64,000 nt of DNA from Gemmatimonadota bacterium (GCA_029262195.1 JAJCZX010000010.1:1-64000); one strand, 5' to 3'. Positions 8,613 to 16,219 are shown, counted from the first letter of the stretch. Numbers and translations are program-made. The notes: a model not told the origin generated them from the letters alone.

Positions 8613-9778
8613 CTGTCGAGTATTATCGCGGCCTGTTGGATCAGCCGATTCGAATCGAAGCTTTCAGAAAACACATCCATGAAGTTGTGAAAAAGGGAGA
8701 TACGGTTCTCGAAGTCGGTGCGGGTTTGGGGACTTACGCCTTCTTTGCCGCTGACGCCGGAGCGGCTCGTGTAACCGCGGTCGAAGGTGGTTCGATAAAC
8801 AGTGTTGCTTCCACAATCGGGCGGTACAATGGCTATTCGAACGTAGAATTTTTGCAGGGTTGGTATCCAACTGTCGGCCCGGAAGAGAGGGTTGATGTTG
8901 TGATTTTCGAAGATTACCCGCCCCGCCTTCTGGGTGCAGATTCCTACCGAATCCTTCACGATCTGGTTCACAAGGCGCTGAAGTCTGGCGGGCAGTTGAT
9001 CCCGTCACGAGCCCGCTACATGGCCGCGCCCGTATCCTCACCGCGCCTGTGGAAGCGTCTTCGCAGGTTTACTTCCGAGGACGACAGGGCCTATGGAATC
9101 GATTGGGAGCCGATGCTCGAATACATGCACAACCAACCGCAGGAGTCTGTGCTCAGAGCAGAGGACCTGGCTCACGAAGCCCGGGTCATCCGAGAGGTTG
9201 ATCTGGCCTCTGTCCCCCACGCGGCGGAACTTGGCGGAGAGACCTCGTGGGAATTCAACGAACCTGCGGTGCTTCACGGCGTCGCCTATTGGTTTGAATT
9301 GGACGTAGGCGAAACATGGTTGTCCAATGCCCCGGAAACCGATCCCGGGTCCTGGGGCAATCTGTTTCTCCCGTTCGAAAAGCCCCTCACAGTCGGTGCG
9401 AAAGACACCCTTGAGGTCGCCGTGGGGCCCGTGAAAACCAGGTCCGGGCGACCCGGTTGGCTGAAATGGTCGGCTGTTTGTGGTGAGGACAAAAGGACTG
9501 GTCACGAGTTCAAGGGCCAACCGGCGTCGCTGGAAGATGTGCTTCCCGTCGAATCGGCCGGCCACCTCAAACTGAGCGCCGACGCCCGGGTCCAGGCGCG
9601 GATTTTGCATCAAATTGAGAAAGGAGCGTCAGTTTCCGAGATTTTGGCCGATCTTGCCAATGGTGCGGATTCGGGAAAAACGCGGGAAGAGGCAAGGTTG
9701 GCAGGAGAAAACGTGATCCGAGACCTGATTTCTCGGAGCGTTCTGATTAAAGTGGATAATGGTTCAGAAGGACCCTAA
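8609..9778 (+). CDS. PRMT-like SAM-dependent methyltransferase
   Basis: The ATG at 8609 overlaps the PqqD stop; 389 residues. Motif I VLEVGAGLG (33-41) and the acidic end of strand 2 (AVEGG, Glu59) define a class I methyltransferase. The segment VIFEDYPPRLLG (about 98-109) sits where protein arginine methyltransferases have their acidic active-site loop, and the following region (to about residue 300, including WGNLFLPFEKPLTVG) resembles the PRMT beta barrel. The last 70 residues form a helical tail that looks like a winged-helix/PqqD-type domain (ILHQIEKGASVSEILADL). It probably methylates a side chain in the cluster peptides or a partner; substrate is inference. Confidence 0.75.
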   Translation: MTVEYYRGLLDQPIRIEAFRKHIHEVVKKGDTVLEVGAGLGTYAFFAADAGAARVTAVEGGSINSVASTIGRYNGYSNVEFLQGWYPTVGPEERVDVVIFEDYPPRLLGADSYRILHDLVHKALKSGGQLIPSRARYMAAPVSSPRLWKRLRRFTSEDDRAYGIDWEPMLEYMHNQPQESVLRAEDLAHEARVIREVDLASVPHAAELGGETSWEFNEPAVLHGVAYWFELDVGETWLSNAPETDPGSWGNLFLPFEKPLTVGAKDTLEVAVGPVKTRSGRPGWLKWSAVCGEDKRTGHEFKGQPASLEDVLPVESAGHLKLSADARVQARILHQIEKGASVSEILADLANGADSGKTREEARLAGENVIRDLISRSVLIKVDNGSEGP

Positions 9779-10075
9779 TTGGACAATAGCAGACGAAAGT
9801 TCATCAAGACGATAGCGCAGGGAGTGACCTACTCCACCCCTGCGATTATGTCCATTGCCGCGCCAGAGAACCTGATGGCTCAGGGGCCGTCGATGGCGAT
9901 GATGATGACGTTTTGTGACTATTTTCCGACAATTTGTGAGATTTTCGGGTGGAATTCCCAGGCTGCCATGACGAGTTCACCGAGGATGCAGTCTACCATG
10001 AATTCACCAACCCCCCCACCTCCTCGGGCTCCGAGTCCTGGGTCCAATCCGCCTCCTGGAAAAAGGGCGATTTAG
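9779..10075 (+). CDS. Candidate precursor peptide 1 (RRxF/YxxP leader, Pro-Ser-rich tail)
   Basis: Ninety-eight residues from TTG 9779, with AAGGA 8 nt upstream, directly after the methyltransferase stop. The N-terminus has a twin-arginine-like SRRKFIKT, then YSTPAIMS, APENLMAQG and SMAMMM, all matched in the next gene. The C-terminus differs completely: a hydrophobic patch with two Cys (TFCDYFPTICEIFGW), then a Met/Ser/Thr segment and a Pro-rich end (TPPPPRAPSP). Conserved leader plus variable core is the RiPP precursor pattern. It could instead be a small Tat-exported protein. No function is assigned. Confidence 0.7.
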   Translation: MDNSRRKFIKTIAQGVTYSTPAIMSIAAPENLMAQGPSMAMMMTFCDYFPTICEIFGWNSQAAMTSSPRMQSTMNSPTPPPPRAPSPGSNPPPGKRAI

Positions 10076-10081
10076 AGGCGT

Positions 10082-10312
10082 ATGGGAGCCCTGGACCGTC
10101 GTTCATTTCTCGTAACGCTAGCGAAGGCTTCTGCCTACGCATCTCCGGTAGTGCATAGCGTTATGACTCCCGAACATCTTGTGGCGCAGGGAGCGTCAAT
10201 GATGATGGGAGGCATGGGCATGGGCATGGGCATGGGTATGGGTATGGGAATGGGCGGAGGAATGGGTGGCGGCATGGGCATGGTGGCGACGTTCCCCTCT
10301 CCTCCTGGGTAA
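10082..10312 (+). CDS. Candidate precursor peptide 2 (same leader, Met-Gly repeat core)
   Basis: Seventy-six residues from ATG 10082 with AGAGG just upstream, 6 bp after the first peptide gene. Residues 6-41 parallel the first peptide: DRRSFLVTLA, YASPVVHS, TPEHLVAQG, ASMMM. From residue 39 the sequence is almost only Met and Gly, encoded by an imperfect hexamer repeat (ATGGGN), and ends VATFPSPPG. Such a Met-rich tail could bind soft metals such as copper(I) or be a modification substrate; both ideas are inference. It closes the gene cluster. Confidence 0.7.
   Translation: MGALDRRSFLVTLAKASAYASPVVHSVMTPEHLVAQGASMMMGGMGMGMGMGMGMGMGGGMGGGMGMVATFPSPPG
10211..10287 (+). repeat. Hexanucleotide-type repeat encoding Met-Gly
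   Basis: About a dozen imperfect copies of GGCATG/GGTATG in frame within the second peptide gene. Third positions vary (GGC, GGT, GGA), so purifying selection on the Met-Gly product is plausible, although slippage could also change copy number. Confidence 0.85.
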
Positions 10313-10620
10313 GGTGATACGCTTTGCGTTTCGCAAGAAACGGCGCGAAAAGCGATGGGCAGGGTGTGACGGGGGTCACGTTTGTGCGGTGCCTGCCGTT
10401 AGCGATTTCTTCACGAAACTCCAGTATTATCTAGGCAGACAGGGTAATTCGGCTTTTTCAGGCGGGGAATTAGGGGGTCGGGTGTCTTGTGGCTCATACC
10501 TTGCGAGTGTAGCCTAGTAGGATACCGGTGCGGCCCGCTGCCGATGGTCAGAAGCCGATTGGTTCCGTCCGACCCCATTTGGGGGTTGGGAAACAAGAGG
10601 TTCCGGTTCGTCCTCTCCTC
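10313..10620. other. Non-coding stretch between peptide cluster and riboswitch
   Basis: No convincing gene. A small hairpin CGTTTC-GCAA-GAAACG lies at 10327-10342, just after the last peptide stop, without a T-tract. TATTAT near 10424 could be a -10 element for the pilin transcript, but no well-spaced -35 was identified. Frames running through here from 10487 would place the riboswitch inside a coding region and are rejected. Confidence 0.5.
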
Positions 10621-10722
10621 ATTTGAGACGACCGAAAAGGGCAACCCGCAGGCGACTGCGGCAGCGCAAAGCAACCGGTCTCGATCACGAAGAGAGACAG
10701 CGGAGCTACCGGGAGTTCAAAT
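10621..10722 (+). promoter_or_regulatory. Cyclic di-GMP-I riboswitch (GEMM) before the minor pilin operon
   Basis: The conserved core is present: AGGGCAACC (10638-10646), a P2 hairpin CCGCAG-GCGA-CTGCGG (10646-10661) capped by a GNRA tetraloop, the signature GCGCAAAGC (10664-10672), CCGG opening P3, a P3 stem GTCTC/GAGAC (10678-10682 with 10694-10698), and CAGCGGAGCTACCG closing it. The base equivalent to specificity position G20 of the Vc2 aptamer appears to be G10640, which favours c-di-GMP over cGAMP (hand alignment). ATTTGAG (10621-10627) can pair with TTCAAAT (10716-10722), extending P1 over the GGGAG Shine-Dalgarno and the ATG of the next gene, so ligand binding probably lowers translation. 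Confidence 0.87.
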
Positions 10723-11320
10723 GGTTTTTCAAAACAAGACAAACGACAATCGATTTAACGCCAGCCGGCGCGGCTTCTCCTTGATGGAGTTGCTCATCGT
10801 TCTGGTTATGATCGGGCTAATGATTGCTATAGCGGCCCCCAATATCAATTTCGGGCGCTACAGGGTTGAAACGGCCATGCAATCCCTGGGGACACTCCTT
10901 CTGGCAGCCCAGCGTTCGTCGGTTACCGCCCAGCACGATGTCGTTGTCTATCTGGATACGAACAACGACCTGCTCAGGGTTCACCGGGATCTGAACAACA
11001 ACGGTGCCGAAGACGTTGGCGAAATCGTCAGGAATTATCCCCTGGGTGACAACGTGAAGTTCGGCATGGGGTCGGCTACGGCGATGCCCGGTTGGTCGGG
11101 TGCTCAGACGACTTTCGCCAATCTCCGAAACGGTATTCCATACATCACTTTTCACCGTAACGGCAGCACCAGTGAAGCGGGCGGCTTTTATTTGACCTCC
11201 GCCAACCCGGGCCGCAACAATACAGAAAACAGCTCTACCCGTGCGCTGCAACTTGATCGCGCAACCGGGAGAACGTCGTGGTTTAGATACACTGCAGCTG
11301 GCTGGCAAAGGGGATTCTGA
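10721..11320 (+). CDS. Minor pilin/pseudopilin, FimT/GspH type
   Basis: Start ATG 10721 has GGGAG 6 nt upstream; 199 residues. The prepilin signal is SRRGFSLMELLIVL, cleaved between Gly19 and Phe20 with Glu at +5, followed by the membrane helix (MIGLMIAIAAPNINF). The rest is the globular GspH/FimT-like domain, ending in a tryptophan-containing tail. It begins a run of four co-directional pilin-type genes with overlapping ends, as in fimT-pilV-pilW-pilX operons, and would help initiate type IV pilus assembly in the inner membrane. Its start codon lies within the riboswitch P1 stem. Confidence 0.85.
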   Translation: MVFQNKTNDNRFNASRRGFSLMELLIVLVMIGLMIAIAAPNINFGRYRVETAMQSLGTLLLAAQRSSVTAQHDVVVYLDTNNDLLRVHRDLNNNGAEDVGEIVRNYPLGDNVKFGMGSATAMPGWSGAQTTFANLRNGIPYITFHRNGSTSEAGGFYLTSANPGRNNTENSSTRALQLDRATGRTSWFRYTAAGWQRGF

Positions 11321-11700
11321 TGAAGTCCAACAAAGGTTTCACGATTATTGAAGTTGTGATGGCCCTGGTGATTCTTACTGTGGTTATTCTCGGAGGGTTC
11401 TCAGCGACGTCTGGGTTCATCCACGAAGTCGCGGTAGGCGATATTGAGGCGGCGGCGCTCCAGCTTGCCGACGATAAGATCGCCGAAATCAGGATGGATC
11501 CGAATTATGCCACGCTGGACAGCATCTATCCCGGCACGGAAAACAACTTCCCGACGATGGCGGGCTTCACCCGGAAGACGGTGATTACGCAAATCGGTGG
11601 TCCGAGTAGCACACAGGATCACAAGAAAATAACGGTGACGGTTGCCGGGCCCACTCTGGCAAATCCGGTAAATAGAACCATAACGTTGGCGGCCCCATGA
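11320..11700 (+). CDS. Minor pilin, PilV/GspI type
   Basis: Its ATG overlaps the preceding stop (TGATG). 126 residues with the signal NKGFTIIEVVMALVILTVV, cleavage after Gly6 and Glu at +5. The globular part is short, including QLADDKIAEIR, typical of the PilV/GspI subfamily, in which that helix follows the membrane segment. Translational coupling with its neighbours suggests fixed stoichiometry in the minor pilin complex. Confidence 0.82.
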   Translation: MKSNKGFTIIEVVMALVILTVVILGGFSATSGFIHEVAVGDIEAAALQLADDKIAEIRMDPNYATLDSIYPGTENNFPTMAGFTRKTVITQIGGPSSTQDHKKITVTVAGPTLANPVNRTITLAAP

Positions 11701-12866
11701 ACCAGAAAACACTCAGATCCGAATCGGGTATGACGCTGATCGAGATAATGGTGGCTCTCACCATCTTCAGTATCGTGATCGCTGGTGCCTTGAGTACCCT
11801 GAATAGTCACAGCGAAGGTTACAGAATCGGCACCGATCGGATGACGCTTTTGCAGAATCTCCGGTTTGCCGCTAACACACTCGAAAAAGACCTCCGTGTG
11901 GTTGGCGCTAACATTCCTGACGACCAGCCATATCTGATTCTGCTCGACGACGATGTCATCGCTTTTAGCGGAGACTACGCTACCAACGTTGCCGGAGATC
12001 CGTACGCGGTATACTACGATCCCGACTCGCCTGCGGGGACCGTAAACGCAATGACTTCCTCCATGCGGTTGACGATTCCGAATTCGACGTTTGGATATCC
12101 TGACACGAGTTATATGCAATCCGGCGTCAATAGTCCGGCTGAAACTTTGATCTTTTTCTTCACGGCGGATTCTTCGACAAGCCGGATTGACGACTTTGCT
12201 CTGTTCCGGCAAATCAATTCGGGTACGCCAGAGTTGGTGGCGCGGAATATTCTGCAGACCAATGGCGCCGACTTTTTCGAATACTATCGGCACAGTAAAA
12301 TCGGGGCTCAACCGATCCAGGTGACCAAGGTCCCGGCAGCCTCGTTGCCGCTGCGGCACTCAGCCAAGAACCACCTCTCCGTAAACGACACCGGTGCGGT
12401 CGCTCTTATTGATAGCGTCAGGGGTGTACGTGTGAATTTCACGACCACCAACGGACGATCTGGTGCTGATGAGCAAACCCGGGCTGTGACCAGACTGATC
12501 CAGATGCCTAACGCCGGGTTGGCAGTAAAATTGACCTGCGGTGATGAACCGCTGTTGGGTGTAGCCTTTGCCGCCACGTTCGGGCTTACGACGCAGGGTG
12601 ACCCCCGGATCCGTTTGACATGGGGCCAGGCGATCGACGAATCGGGCGGTGAGCAGGACGTAACCCGTTATTCGATCTGGCGCAGGGAAATGCCTGCGAT
12701 CGATTGGGGCGATCCGTTTTTGAGTATCCCGTCCGGACAGGCGTCATATGTCTACGACGATGAAACGGTGGAATCAGGGCAGAGTTACGCCTATGCGATT
12801 GCGGCACTTGATTGCACGCCGTCGCTGTCTTCCCTGGCTACCAGTGCAACAATTGCAATACCATAA
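11697..12866 (+). CDS. Minor pilin, PilW/GspJ type, with C-terminal fibronectin III-like domain
   Basis: The ATG overlaps the previous stop (ATGA); 389 residues. SESGMTLIEIMVALTIFSIV is the prepilin signal (Gly11/Met12, Glu at +5), and NLRFAANTLEKDLRVVG is the characteristic PilW/GspJ helix. From about residue 295 a separate domain (RIRLTWGQAIDESGGEQDVT; YSIWRRE; ESGQSYAYAIAALDC) has the spacing of an FN3 fold. An FN3 extension on a minor pilin is uncommon and could serve adhesion or protein contact at the pilus tip. Confidence 0.8.
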   Translation: MNQKTLRSESGMTLIEIMVALTIFSIVIAGALSTLNSHSEGYRIGTDRMTLLQNLRFAANTLEKDLRVVGANIPDDQPYLILLDDDVIAFSGDYATNVAGDPYAVYYDPDSPAGTVNAMTSSMRLTIPNSTFGYPDTSYMQSGVNSPAETLIFFFTADSSTSRIDDFALFRQINSGTPELVARNILQTNGADFFEYYRHSKIGAQPIQVTKVPAASLPLRHSAKNHLSVNDTGAVALIDSVRGVRVNFTTTNGRSGADEQTRAVTRLIQMPNAGLAVKLTCGDEPLLGVAFAATFGLTTQGDPRIRLTWGQAIDESGGEQDVTRYSIWRREMPAIDWGDPFLSIPSGQASYVYDDETVESGQSYAYAIAALDCTPSLSSLATSATIAIP

Positions 12867-12877
12867 GGAGTGCAAGA

Positions 12878-14629
12878 ATGAACATTACATTTAAACACCT
12901 GGACAACGAACGAGGGATTTCGTTGATGGTCACCCTCCTGGTGGTGGTTGCGGTAGCGGCAATCTCTACAGGCGCGGCCATGCTGAAGGTTAACGCTTCC
13001 CTGGTAAACAGGTACTCCAACCGACTCAGCCAGTTAGAATCAGTGGCTGACGCGGCGCTGGAAGAGGCCCGCTCAAGGGTTAACGGCGGGGCAGTCACGT
13101 ATCCGGATTCAGGATATATTGCCATCGAAAGTGGGGCGGCGGTCACAGATGCTTCGGGTGCGACGATTCCCAATGTTCGACGTTCCACCTATGTCGGTCC
13201 TACCGGTATTACCTCCGGCCAGTATGGCGTGTTCGGTAGCGTGGTTTCGGTCGCGGAAGACGACTACGGAAACAAGGTAGTACGTCGCGGAGAAATTCAG
13301 CAGGAAAGCTTCGCTAAATACGCCTATTTCACAAACATCGAAGGAAACATCGTGTTCGGTGGTGGTGACCAGATATGGGGTCCGGTACACTCCAATGACA
13401 GGATCCGTATCTACTGGTCCGGGGCATCGTTTCACGGTGAGGTGGTTACGGCGAGTTACATTCAAGATCCCCAGTACGGCACGTTCGATCTGGGTTACAC
13501 AGAGTACGGTCCGAATATTCCCCTCCCGCAGACTGCCGATCTCAATAAGCTCCAAACTCAGGCGGCGGCCGGAAGTATGGCTATCGTAGGCAACGGCAAC
13601 GGCAACTCGGGTACTGCGACAACGCGTATCCAATTCATAGCGCTAGACCTTGATGGCGACGGCCTCACGACCGGGTCCAATGAGGGTTTCATACGGGTTT
13701 ATCAATCAACTGATTGGCGCTGGGTTACGGGCGAAGAACCGTCGGATTACAACACCAATGGATTGAGGAATTCCGATAACTGTGGTCACTACCACGGCAA
13801 CACCTTCGTTGAAGCTGACGCCCACGGTACAAGTGGTGGAGATAGCTGGACCAACGCCCTTAGCAGCAGTAGCAGGCGTTGTTACCTCGGCGGGTCTGAT
13901 TCTCTCTGGGGCGGATTCCAACCCACTGACAGTAGAGGCGGTTGGGTGAAGTGGGCGGGCACTGTTAGCCCGTTGCTCGCCGGTCGGGCCGATCGCGAAT
14001 ACCTCTGGCCTCTTTCCAGGGCGCTTAACCCCAATTCAAAGGGTGTGATCTTCGTGAACGGTAATGTGGTTATCAGTGGCGTTCTGCGTGGCAGAATTAC
14101 TCTGGCCGCCACGGGCGATATTGTCATTGGCGATGACATCGTTTATGCAACGGACCCGGGTACAGGATTGTGTGCTGATCTGCTGGGGATTTTCGCCGGT
14201 GATGACGTGATTATTGCGGACAACCCGATCAATGCACCGTTTATGCGAAAACGACCGGGCACGAGCAGTAATCCGTACTACACCTACGACGACACATCCA
14301 GTGAGTTTATTCACGGTGTGGTGCTGGCTCTCGATATCTTCACCGTGCAGAACTACAACAGCGGCTCAAGTAGCGCCCAGTTCTGCGAGAATAAGCAAGC
14401 CGGTCGCGGGTGCATCTATCTTACCGGTGGGATCATTCAGAGACAGCGTGGGGCCGTAGGCCTCACAAGTGGTCGCGGTTACGTCAAACGTTATGCGTAC
14501 GATCAATGTGTGCTTAACGAGCCGCCTCCGTATTTCCCCACCACAGGCCATTTCGCCCGGGGGAGATATTTCGAGGTTGATCCGGCAAACTTCAACGTCG
14601 CGACGTACTTCAGTCAGTTGTCGCCCTAA
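12878..14629 (+). CDS. Large PilX-like minor pilin/pilus assembly protein
   Basis: The ATG at 12878 is preceded by AAGGAG 9 nt upstream; the frame is open further 5' inside pilW but without support. 583 residues. The N-terminus (ERGISLMVTLLVVVAVAAIS) is a single membrane helix like PilX-family proteins, with Gly-Ile replacing the usual Gly-Phe and no Glu at +5. The C-terminal 500 residues are Gly/Ser/Asn-rich, beta-sheet-like, with paired Cys (NSDNCGHYHG, SRRCYLGG, GTGLCADLLG, AGRGCIYLTGG). The size is well above ordinary PilX, so it may be the exposed tip subunit. Last gene before a terminator. Confidence 0.72.
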   Translation: MNITFKHLDNERGISLMVTLLVVVAVAAISTGAAMLKVNASLVNRYSNRLSQLESVADAALEEARSRVNGGAVTYPDSGYIAIESGAAVTDASGATIPNVRRSTYVGPTGITSGQYGVFGSVVSVAEDDYGNKVVRRGEIQQESFAKYAYFTNIEGNIVFGGGDQIWGPVHSNDRIRIYWSGASFHGEVVTASYIQDPQYGTFDLGYTEYGPNIPLPQTADLNKLQTQAAAGSMAIVGNGNGNSGTATTRIQFIALDLDGDGLTTGSNEGFIRVYQSTDWRWVTGEEPSDYNTNGLRNSDNCGHYHGNTFVEADAHGTSGGDSWTNALSSSSRRCYLGGSDSLWGGFQPTDSRGGWVKWAGTVSPLLAGRADREYLWPLSRALNPNSKGVIFVNGNVVISGVLRGRITLAATGDIVIGDDIVYATDPGTGLCADLLGIFAGDDVIIADNPINAPFMRKRPGTSSNPYYTYDDTSSEFIHGVVLALDIFTVQNYNSGSSSAQFCENKQAGRGCIYLTGGIIQRQRGAVGLTSGRGYVKRYAYDQCVLNEPPPYFPTTGHFARGRYFEVDPANFNVATYFSQLSP

Positions 14630-14653
14630 GGGCTTTCAGCTAAAGCAAAAAAG

Positions 14654-14691
14654 CTCGGAGCGTTTCTTCATGAGGCGCTCCGAGTTTTTTT
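14654..14691 (+). terminator. Rho-independent terminator of the minor pilin operon
   Basis: Perfect 9-bp stem CTCGGAGCG (14654-14662) with CGCTCCGAG (14676-14684), a 13-nt loop and seven T immediately after, 25 bp past the pilX-like stop codon. Confidence 0.93.
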
Positions 14692-14748
14692 GTATACTCG
14701 TGCAAGTTTTCGGTGATTGCGGCGGCGCGTGAAGGCTCATGTTGCGGG

Positions 14749-15114
14749 ATGGAAAACCGAAAAAAAACTGGTGGGGGAGGTAATTCCGGGTTTGCGATCG
14801 TTGAAGCCGTTGTGGCTACTGTGGTACTCTCGGTGGGCCTTCTTTCGCTGGCAACCACCCTGGCCTTGTCGCACCGAATGATTGCCCAGGGGCAGCGGTA
14901 CAGCACCGCTGCCGTACTCGGAAGTTCTGTTATCGAAAACCGCATTGCGCGGGGTTGCACGGGTGGTGCATCTGGCTCTAGAGATCAGGGGCCATTCGTT
15001 GCGCGCTGGGAGACTGTTGCGGAGGCTGCTGGGGAGCGGATTACAGTGACCATTACATCGCCCACCGGTACTGGTCTTCGTGTTGATTCGCTAAGTGCGT
15101 TGTTGCGGTGTTGA
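14749..15114 (+). CDS. Additional PilV-like pseudopilin
   Basis: 121 residues from ATG 14749; an in-frame GTG 36 bp upstream is possible but would make an odd leader. The signal is GNSGFAIVEAVVATVVLSVG, cleavage between Gly and Phe with Glu at +5, then a helix ending LSHRMIAQGQRYS. The globular part is small and has Cys residues at its end (RGCTGG, LLRC), suggesting one disulfide. It lies after the operon terminator, so it may have its own promoter. Confidence 0.75.
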   Translation: MENRKKTGGGGNSGFAIVEAVVATVVLSVGLLSLATTLALSHRMIAQGQRYSTAAVLGSSVIENRIARGCTGGASGSRDQGPFVARWETVAEAAGERITVTITSPTGTGLRVDSLSALLRC

Positions 15115-15122
15115 AGCGAGGA

Positions 15123-15155
15123 AAACGGGGCCGGTTGTGTGTCACGACCCCGTTT
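15123..15155. terminator. Bidirectional terminator between convergent genes
   Basis: AAACGGGG (15123-15130) pairs with CCCCGTTT (15148-15155). The A-rich side provides a U-tract for leftward transcripts and the T side for rightward ones. It lies between the pilin gene (ends 15114) and the prohibitin-like gene (ends 15167). Confidence 0.7.
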
Positions 15156-15166
15156 GACCAGGTGCA

Positions 15167-16081
15167 TTAGTTGGCGCCTACACGGCCCCTGAACGAATTC
15201 AGATCGAGAATAGGTAACCCTCCCTCGGTTGGGAAAATAATTATCGTACCCGGCGATTCGGCCGCCTCGGTGAGACTCGTAATGTACTGGCGCATCAAGT
15301 ACTGTGGACTCAGAGTTGAATTGATGATCTCTTGCGACTCAGCAACCCCCCGTGCTTCGGTGACACGCTGCAGGGCCTGCTGCTCTACCACCTGGACGGC
15401 GAACCTTTCGGTTTCGATCAGTTGTTCCTGTTGGATCTTTGCGTTGATAGCCTCTGCAACTTCTCGAGGTGGCGTAATCTTGCGAAGGAACATCTGGGTG
15501 AGAGTGGCAATCTCCACACCCGCCTCAGCTGTAACCAGTTTTTCCTGAACTGCGCTGGACATGCTAATTGCGATTGAATCACGGAATTCGATGTCAGCAA
15601 TTCCGTGCTTCGCCATGCCGTCTCGCACTCCTGCCCTAATGGCGTTGAGCACTGCGGCTTCGACCGCTTCGTGCCCCCCAATTGTCCTGTACAACGTGAC
15701 GATGTCTTGTTGGTGAACTTGATATCGCACCGCGACTTCGACGTCGACGGCCATTTGTTCGCGCGACAGAGCATCCATTGTTTCCACACGTCCCCCGCCG
15801 GGGAATTGAATCTCACGGATACTGAATTTCTCTACCTGAGCCCAGGGTCTGACAAAGTGTATTCCCGATTCGAGTGACGCGGTGTCGACGCGACCGAAGG
15901 CGTGCACGACACCGATTTCGCCGACCCCGATGACGGTGAACATTGATGTACCCACTCCAGCGAAGCCAAGAATGATGAGAACGAATCCGATTCCGCGCAT
16001 TTTGCTTGCCGCCGAGCCCTTTTGGAACATTGCGACAAGTCCTCCAGCTATCAAGGCGAATCCAAGAACTCCCATTGGCAT
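15167..16081 (-). CDS. Prohibitin/SPFH (Band 7) membrane protein
   Basis: 304 residues. Two hydrophobic helices at the N-terminus (about 5-20 and 28-50), then the Band 7 domain (GEIGVVHAFGRVD; GIHFVRPWAQVEKFSIR; VEVAVRYQV) and a long coiled region (INAKIQQEQLIETERFAVQV) typical of prohibitin-like proteins. These form ring oligomers that organise membrane microdomains and modulate proteases such as FtsH. GGAG lies 9 nt before the start. It is divergent from the small-protein/MltD operon and convergent with the pilin genes. Confidence 0.85.
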   Translation of the reverse strand: MPMGVLGFALIAGGLVAMFQKGSAASKMRGIGFVLIILGFAGVGTSMFTVIGVGEIGVVHAFGRVDTASLESGIHFVRPWAQVEKFSIREIQFPGGGRVETMDALSREQMAVDVEVAVRYQVHQQDIVTLYRTIGGHEAVEAAVLNAIRAGVRDGMAKHGIADIEFRDSIAISMSSAVQEKLVTAEAGVEIATLTQMFLRKITPPREVAEAINAKIQQEQLIETERFAVQVVEQQALQRVTEARGVAESQEIINSTLSPQYLMRQYITSLTEAAESPGTIIIFPTEGGLPILDLNSFRGRVGAN

Positions 16082-16219
16082 TTTATGATCTCCAGTGTTT
16101 GGCTTTATTTATCGTTTTTGGTTTTCCACAATATGGTGGTTTGGTGTCCCGATTGCGAGTATGACCGGTTTTGGCAACTCATTGATTTACAATGTTTTGA
16201 GTGCCTTTACCTGAAGCTC

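Noticed and set aside
6431..10312. Ordinary lasso peptide biosynthetic cluster
   Set aside because: No asparagine-synthetase-like cyclase or transglutaminase-like protease gene is present anywhere in the window.
10161..10379. Leftward Pro-Cys-rich frame opposite the Met-Gly repeat
   Set aside because: It is the shadow of the repeat: the reverse complement of ATGGGC codons gives Pro, Cys and Tyr codons.
10487..10720. N-terminal extension of the first minor pilin gene by 78 codons
   Set aside because: It covers the c-di-GMP riboswitch; the ATG at 10721 has its own Shine-Dalgarno and a normal prepilin leader.
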